From Hibiscus mutabilis (taxonomy: Eukaryota > Streptophyta > Magnoliopsida > Malvales > Malvaceae): a stretch of DNA of 64,000 nt. The position numbers and the translations under genes are program-made. This document shows, piece by piece, positions 58,066-64,000 of this stretch; within the stretch, counting starts at the first letter, position 1; every line of letters begins with the position of its first letter. Location: the NCBI GenBank assembly GCA_019671005.1, contig CM033725.1, positions 35,362,678-35,426,677 of the forward strand, in the 5' to 3' direction. The notes below the pieces were generated by a model, which worked only from the letters and a program-made list of their open reading frames with translations, was not told the DNA's origin and made no database searches.

Positions 58066-59096
58066 TATAGAACATTTCAAAATTAAACAAACAAGTAGTC
58101 CACTAAATCTGCCCATGCAATTCCAACATTTCGAAAATGCTATAGTAACATGTATACTCACCAAACAATTCTTAATGTATTAATACATATTCAAACTAAT
58201 CATGTTTATGTAGAAATAGTCCCAATTCCTTAAATTGCATTCAAAACAGCCACACCTACAACCATAGATATCTATAACAGTTCCTTAAACCGTTATACAC
58301 ATGAATTTCAGTACCAACTTATAGAACGTTTTCCCTAAACATTCACGAGACCTATTCCCCTATTTTAGTGACTCAATTTGGTTCATTGTTTACAATCAGT
58401 TCATCGAACAACCCTGATTCAGAATACATTTCCTAAATTTGTTCACAATAGCAATTATTCGACTTAATCAAGCTTAGTGTTTAAAGTAATCTTCAATTTC
58501 ACATTAGGATTAAGCTGCCCGAATCTTCACAAGTATGTATTAATCATGGTTTACATATATTGTGTGGAACATATAATCATCCCAATGAAGATGAATCATT
58601 AAGAGATTAACATTCAATTCAAACAATATTCTCTTAAATTTTCATGTGATCTTCAATCCTATAAACATAAGAATAGTAGTAAGGATACTTACTCTCCTCC
58701 TCTATGAATCGATATATGCCCAAGATCACAAGCTTGAAAGCTCAATTTTCATGCTTCCCTAGCTAAGGACCTAAGCTCTCACTCTTTCTAGCATTCGGTT
58801 TCTCTCAAGGGGAAGGGGGTGACCATTTTGGAAGTGGAATCCAAATGGTCGAACCCCTCCGTTCATGTCTCCCTCCAATGTGCCATGTGTACAAACCCTC
58901 CTATAGTTTTTATTTAACATGCAAGCCTTGTGGTTCAAATCACTTTTAGTTTAGTCACTTAATTATGCCTCTCATATCTTCTTTTCTTTCGATAAGGTCC
59001 TAAGCTATTGATTAATCTAGGGTTGCACAAGGAACAAAGTGTTCAAGAAGTACACATTTGATAACATTTTTCTAGGTCAATTTTAGGGGTATTACA

Positions 59097-60930
59097 CTGA
59101 ACCATATTCCAAACCATACTCAACCCCTTCCAGAGGCGGAAACAACTCGTGTTGTGCAAAGACATCGGAATCCTTTCGCCACACTTGTACTTTGCACAAA
59201 TAAATCGTATCCAAAGCGCATCCTTTCACACAAGAAGATTAAATGCTAACTTTATAAGAAGTGCCCGATTAAGTGTTTCGATTGGGCGAAACCCCAAACC
59301 TCCATGAGAAATAGGTTTGCATACGTTCTCCCACTTCAAGAAATGCACCATGCCACGCTCCAGCGTAATACCCCATATGAAATGAGGTATTAACCTCTCA
59401 ATTGACATGCAAGTTTTCTTAGGTAAAACTGTAGTTTGCAAGGTATAAATGGGAATCACGGCAAGCACTGTCTTTGCTAATAAAATTCTACCTACAAAAG
59501 AGAGACACTTCGATTTCCAACCACTCAACTTACGCTCCATCCTACGAACAAGATACTGATACGGAGCCTCCGTGACCCTGCGATGTAAATAGGAACCCTA
59601 AATATTTGCCAAGATCGTCAACTTTCTTAAAACTAATCCCATTCGTAATCAACCTCTAATTTCGACGGGAACGTTCTTAGAGAAAAACATCGGCGTCTTG
59701 TCCACACTCACTTTATGTCCAAAAACAAGGCAAAAATCACCTAAGACCAATCGAATAACGTCCATTTGTTTCACCGAAGCCTCAACAAATAGTATCATGT
59801 CATCAGCAAAAGAAATGTGATATTGCTGGACCACTAGAAAAAATTCTAAATAGCTTCACAGCCCTACTATAATCGAGGCATTTATAGATTGCGTTAACCA
59901 TTCCATACATAAAACAAAAAGATATGGCGACAGATGATCTCCCTGACGAATCCCCCGAGTAGGAGTGAAAGAATCCGTCATATCCTCGTTCCATAAAATT
60001 TGAGATGAGACTGTGGATACACATTGCATTATCATGTAAACCATGGAATCTAGGAGACTGATGTCATGAAGAGTATCGAAAACAAAATCACACTCGAGAC
60101 GATCATATGCCTTCTACAAATCAATTTTCAACGCCATCCATCATTTTTGCCCAAACATTCAGCACATACAATAGATTATCTCCTGAGTGATAATAATGTT
60201 GTCCGTAATTGCACGCCCAAGGACAAAGCTCGATTGATTATCCGAAACCCATGATGGCAGGAAAGGCTTCAACCAGTTAACCAGGACTTTCGAAATACCT
60301 TGTAAATAACTATGCAAGGCTGATAGGTCGAAACTGACTCAACCTCTCGGGCAATGGCACTTTAGGTAAAAGTACAAGTAAAGTCTGATTGATATTTGTA
60401 TGAGTCACCCCTGTACTAAAGACATGTTTCATGAAACCACAAAGATAATCCCTAACTATATGCCAATTCTTTTGAAAAAAACCAACATTCAAACCATCTA
60501 TTCTCGGAGCTTTTGAAGCACCCATACTAAACACAGCTCGATAAATCTCATTCGTAGAAACTGGGGCCATAAAAGAATCCCGAGTACTAGTTGCCATGTC
60601 CAGAAAACACCCTAGCATTGCATAGAGAGGTCGAGGACCAGGCGAACTAGTAAACAATGCTTGATAAAAGCCCGTAGCTAACTTCTTTAATTCGGATCCA
60701 TTAGAGCACCAACCCTCATCATCACATTGGAGCGCAGATATTCGATTAGCACATCTACAAGCTATCACCGAAGTGTGGAAGAACTTAGTATTGTGATCCC
60801 CTTGCAACACCCACTGTAAGCAAGCCTTTTGACGCCAAAAAATTTCTTCCTGCTCCGTAATTGTTTCCAATTCCACCTTTAATTTGGCTGCCAAATCCAC
60901 CAAGTACTCTGAATGCCTTCTCATTAACAC
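59097..60930 (-). pseudogene. LINE ORF2 reverse transcriptase
   Basis: From right to left: EEIFWRQKACLQWVLQGDHN and TKFFH (linker before RT), GASKAPRIDGLNVGFF (finger motif, usually KAPGPDG), LPKVPLPERLSQFRPISL, a damaged KAYDRLECDFVF, PTRGIRQGDHLSPYLFVLCM and SFADDMILF (catalytic FADD at about 59800), then MERKLSGWKSKCLSFVGRIL, LAKTVLAVIP and HFIWG. Stops and frameshifts lie near 60310, 60110, 59850, 59650 and 59540. RT would copy the LINE RNA at nicked target DNA. Confidence 0.9.
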
Positions 60931-61071
60931 ACGATCAATCCCTCAAAGTCACACTCGCAATCTCTTCTTCCTCTCACCTATGTGGTCGGACACTTCATGG
61001 TTCCAAATACCCACCTCATTACAAAATTTACCAACGTTTTCCTCCCATGCCACCTCAGAATACCAAATCGA

Positions 61072-61838
61072 CTATAAAAACTTCTCAAATTGTGGATGCA
61101 ACTGACATGCCTCAATAAATCGAAAAGGCCTATTTTGATGTGCACTACGATCCTCTCCCAGCGATACCAAAAGTGGACTATGATCTGACCCCAACCTATC
61201 TAAATATAGTACATGTGAATCGATAAAAGATGTATTCCATATGGAATTGACAACACACCTATCATGATGTTGATAAAATGTACCTCTCGACGAAGTGAAT
61301 GGCGGACCCCAAAACCTCATATCCGTTAGACCTTGCAAAAAAAAGTCAAAAAATAGTCAGCTCCCATAGTTCCGAATACAAGCTCCTCTAGTTCTTTCAT
61401 CGTTCGATGTGAGAACATTAAAGTCACCCCGACTAACCACGGAACATCATTACCCAGATTAAGTGCCACAAGCTAAGGCCAAAGATGCTTGTGTCTACAA
61501 CTATTCAGACTAGTATATACGGTTGTGAGTTCAAACGAACCACCCCCATCACTGACACTAACCCGAATTTGTACAAACTGATTTGAGAACTAAAGAATAT
61601 CTACCGCAACATTTTCATTCCATAGCAACCAAATACCACCATTGAACCCATGTGATTCAACCCAAAAAGATTGGGAGAAACCAAACTGAGTGACAACTCT
61701 AGCAGCAATGCGACCACTAATATGTGACTCAAATAACGCCACAATAGAAGAATGATACTCGTTCACAAAGGACCTAAAATAACCATGAAACTTCAGTTTA
61801 GCAGCACCCTGGCAATTCCACAGCATAAACTTCATCAT
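61072..61838 (-). pseudogene. LINE ORF2 endonuclease domain
   Basis: Starts MKFMLWNCQGAA at 61835, the WNCQG start of plant L1 APE-type endonucleases, with LFESHISG. It ends with DRLGSDHSPLLVSL, the conserved SDH motif. Several stops in between (61590, 61500-61340). The intact enzyme nicks T-rich target DNA to start target-primed reverse transcription. Confidence 0.88.
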
Positions 61839-62574
61839 AATTAAAATAAATAAAAAAAGATGACATGAACCTTATTGGTCGTCACCGAAAATTGCACCCT
61901 CAGGAAGAACCTCTGTTGAATCCGACTAATAGAACTCATCATCATCAGATGATTGCAACGTAGGGGACGAAACACCAAGAAGCTCCGGTCGAAAACTAAT
62001 ACTTGGGCCAACGCTGGTCTCAACAGTATTCAATTCTGACTTTAGTTGACGTACCAAATCAGTCATCGACATATGCCCACTAGACCTCGAGTCATTTTCA
62101 TGTCAAACTTGCAAGCCCTTCAATTACCTTTCGATTTACCCTTGTCAAAATTGATTTCCCACGATGACTGCTACGACTCCCCTTGGAATCACCTACCATC
62201 TATTTTTCCATTATCGTAACAGCCCTCTATGATTGCCAACTCTAGTGTTTGTGGTATGCTCTACAACTTGAACTTCTGACATACTCCCCAACGGAACCAC
62301 CTCAGCCAAGTTATTCCTTTTGTTTGCCTTACTTTTCTTATCCGGATTAGAGGCCTTATATGTGGTGTTTTGCATTACCTCTCATAGCAATTCTTTACCT
62401 ACAGAAGTAATCGGATTAACCTTAACAGTGTCAGCCTCAACTACATGGTCCAAAGCCTTGCGGCCAATACCCTTCACATCCCCACCATCAACATCTTCGA
62501 CTCCCAAGCTAGCAAACCTCGACCTCGAAACACCACTCTTATCCAAATTATCCCTTGCCTAGGCTTGACCCCCT
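61839..62574 (-). other. ORF1-ORF2 intervening part of the LINE
   Basis: Remnant of the ORF1 C-terminal tail and inter-ORF spacer, with many stops on the minus strand. No separate gene. Confidence 0.5.
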
Positions 62575-63538
62575 TCAACTCTTATCTGTGACCACCATCC
62601 ATGGACCAAATAGATTAGATTCTAACACATCCCCCTCAACTTGACTACCTACTGCAACAGTAGCCAATGCATTACCCCCCCCCCCCGATTCGGCCTCACC
62701 CTGTGAACTTGCACCACACATCTCTTTCGAATGCCCATGGACACCACATTCATAACAAATCTGTTCCAATCCCTCATACTCAAACATTTGTAATCGTCTG
62801 TCAATCTAAATTCACAACAACAAGGGTTTATTAAGGTCAACAAGGATCGTTATCCTAGCAAACTATCGCCCATGTTAGTATTATAATCAATCCAGACAAT
62901 CCGCCCAATAAAAAAGGCAATATGACGAAATACAGCCTTCTTATAGTAATGATACGGTAGCCCCGATAATCTTACCCAAACAATCACTTGCGTATGATGT
63001 TTCTCCATGGTCATAAAGCCACGACTTCATGGTTTCACTATTAAATAGCTCCCATAGATGGTCCATGGCCCCTCCGTTAAGACTTTTGTGAAATCACTAT
63101 GATCCGAGAATCTCACTAGGAAATAGATATTATCAAGGTCGATAATGTGTAACACCCCCACAGGTTTCCACAAAGCATGCACCCAATTAACCAAAGCCCT
63201 GTATCCTATCGCTCTTCCCAAAATCCAGACAATAATAATGTTGTGCATATTATCATCAATTTGGCCATGAACTCTATCAGAGAATTGAATAGAAGGAATT
63301 TTCCCATTGCAGTCCATTATGATATCCTCAGCCAGAATCTTGACTTCATCCTTAAGAAAGATTAGACACTCCCCACTCTTATCCTTCAATCTAGCGACCT
63401 TACTTGCGTAAGAAGCTTTTGCACCCTTTTTCGGAGCAGCCACCTCATGTCCAGTATCGTCCTTTGTCGTCTCCCCAGTAGCCTTATCGTGCACAGCAAC
63501 CTCATCTACAACGCCAGCCTCCATCGCAACGTCGTCCA
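62575..63538 (-). pseudogene. LINE ORF1: DUF4283-type domain and zinc knuckle
   Basis: An acidic/Lys-rich N-terminus is followed by IIVWILGRAIGYRALVNWVH, ALWKPVG and SDHSDFTKVLTEGPWTIYGS, the DUF4283 layout (GPWxixGxYLxV). After a stop near 63027 the knuckle CYECGVHGHSKEMC (C-x2-C-x4-H-x4-C) appears at about 62740. A 14-base C-run (62679-62692) shifts the frame. ORF1 binds LINE RNA. The first codons of the apparent ORF come from the LTR at 63539. Confidence 0.85.
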
Positions 63539-64000
63539 TGTAATACCCCAAAATGTACCCTAGAATTTTGTGACAACTTCGATTAAAATTTGATTGGATT
63601 TAATTCATATATCTAGCATTAGATTAAAGGAGATAATGACCTAGTTGGAAAAATTGAATAATTGTTAACCAAAGTACAAGGACCATTTTGATTGTGTCTA
63701 ATCTATAGGAGTATTCATGTAGTAATAAATAAAGTTTAGTGACCTTATTATGTGTCACTTGGAGGATTAAATCATGTGTGGAAAAGGTTGCATGAACCGG
63801 TCATGTTAAAGGGGAAACGAACAGGCATTGTTCATTGTTCATCATCCTTTCCTTCATAAGCCGAAGCAAAATTAGGCAAGAGAGAGAGAGAGAGAGAGAG
63901 AAAAGGAGATTGAAACTCCATGGATTTTGAGAGGAGAAAAGCTAATTCGGTTGAAATCATGAACAACAAGTTGTTTAGATCGAGAGGAAGGTAAAATATC
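63539..64000 (+). repeat. Start of a gypsy-type LTR (E), cut by window end
   Basis: Begins TGTAATACCCCAAAATG at the edge of LINE ORF1. The order is as in LTR D: AT-rich start, AAGCCGAAGC, a (GA)n run (63872-63901), then AACTCCATGGATTTTGAGAG. No gene. Confidence 0.65.

Larger units (their letters stand above)
56173..59096 (-). repeat. Solo gypsy-type LTR in the LINE
   Basis: TGTAACACCC...GGGGTATTACA ends on both sides of a break in the LINE ORF2 frame. Flanks CTAAC and CTGAA match only at three of five bases, so the duplication has decayed. Orientation is probably minus, judged from a GAAAGAGTGAGAGC...GGAGAGTAAGTA transcript-like stretch on that strand. It contains two (TA)n tracts and no retroelement genes. 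Confidence 0.75.
54835..63538 (-). mobile_element. L1-type LINE, split by a solo LTR
   Basis: Minus-strand non-LTR element with ORF1 (63538-62575) and ORF2 (61838-55020), then a 3' UTR containing TTTTTAACGAGGCC and ending in an A-run (T-run at 54835 on the plus strand). A 2924-bp LTR (56173-59096) interrupts ORF2. The 5' UTR is cut by, or lies beyond, the LTR starting at 63539. Gene order is that of plant L1 elements. The copy is dead through many stops. Confidence 0.9.

Noticed and set aside
57964..58164. ORF with YIYIYIYIY stretch
   Set aside because: Translation of an (AT)n microsatellite.

Overview
This window looks like repeat-rich nuclear DNA of a flowering plant, most likely a eudicot. 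Almost every recognisable coding trace belongs to a plant transposable element: Ty3/gypsy elements of Tekay/Del, Ogre/Tat and CRM-like type, Ty1/copia elements, an L1-type LINE with a C-terminal RNase H domain, tRNA-derived SINEs, a hAT-like element and two Mutator-like fold-back elements. I see no intact host protein-coding gene and no rRNA or tRNA gene. The GTATCGATAC-rich retroelements remind me of Malvaceae genomes, but that is a weak impression.

Layout. 1-7394: 3' half of a decayed chromodomain gypsy element (+) with its 3' LTR, split by a small Ogre/Tat-type element (310-2522, TSD CACCC). 7395-11988: AT-rich, LTR-like DNA with a TTAATTAA minisatellite. 11989-29482: large, pol-less Ogre/Tat-type element with 3.5 kb 5' LTR, PBS, gag remnant and truncated 3' LTR. 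It encloses a complete-looking but gag-less CRM-like gypsy element on the minus strand (21010-26431). 29483-34282: truncated gypsy LTR, then the 3' part of a copia element with its LTR. 35324-37927: terminal-inverted-repeat elements carrying degenerate telomere-like motifs, expanded into a ~585 bp tandem array. 37928-40332: hAT-like element carrying a LINE fragment and a Mutator-like fold-back element. 40341-42466: low-copy-looking island. 42476-44007: second Mutator-like fold-back element. 44269-45443: SINEs and a copia LTR. 45444-50344: copia remnants interrupted by another copia LTR/leader and a gypsy LTR fragment. 50345-54834: AT-rich DNA with SINE-like heads and short duplications. 54835-63538: LINE on the minus strand, split by a 2.9 kb solo LTR. 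63539-64000: start of another LTR.

The most interesting item lies in the 40.3-42.5 kb island. The minus strand there carries a 24-nt site (41907-41930) that pairs with miR165/166 along its whole length, except for one mismatch, one G:U pair and a 3-nt bulge placed exactly between miRNA positions 10 and 11. That is the architecture of an endogenous target mimic (a non-cleavable miRNA decoy, as in IPS1/miR399). It is followed two nucleotides later by a perfect 10-bp stem-loop, and lies downstream of a CT-rich, promoter-like segment. I propose a long non-coding RNA that sequesters miR166, the regulator of HD-ZIP III leaf-polarity and meristem genes.

Second, the tandem array at 35.6-37.9 kb has unit junctions that coincide with the terminal bases of the adjacent hAT-like element. 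This suggests that array growth was linked to breakage or repair at a transposon end.
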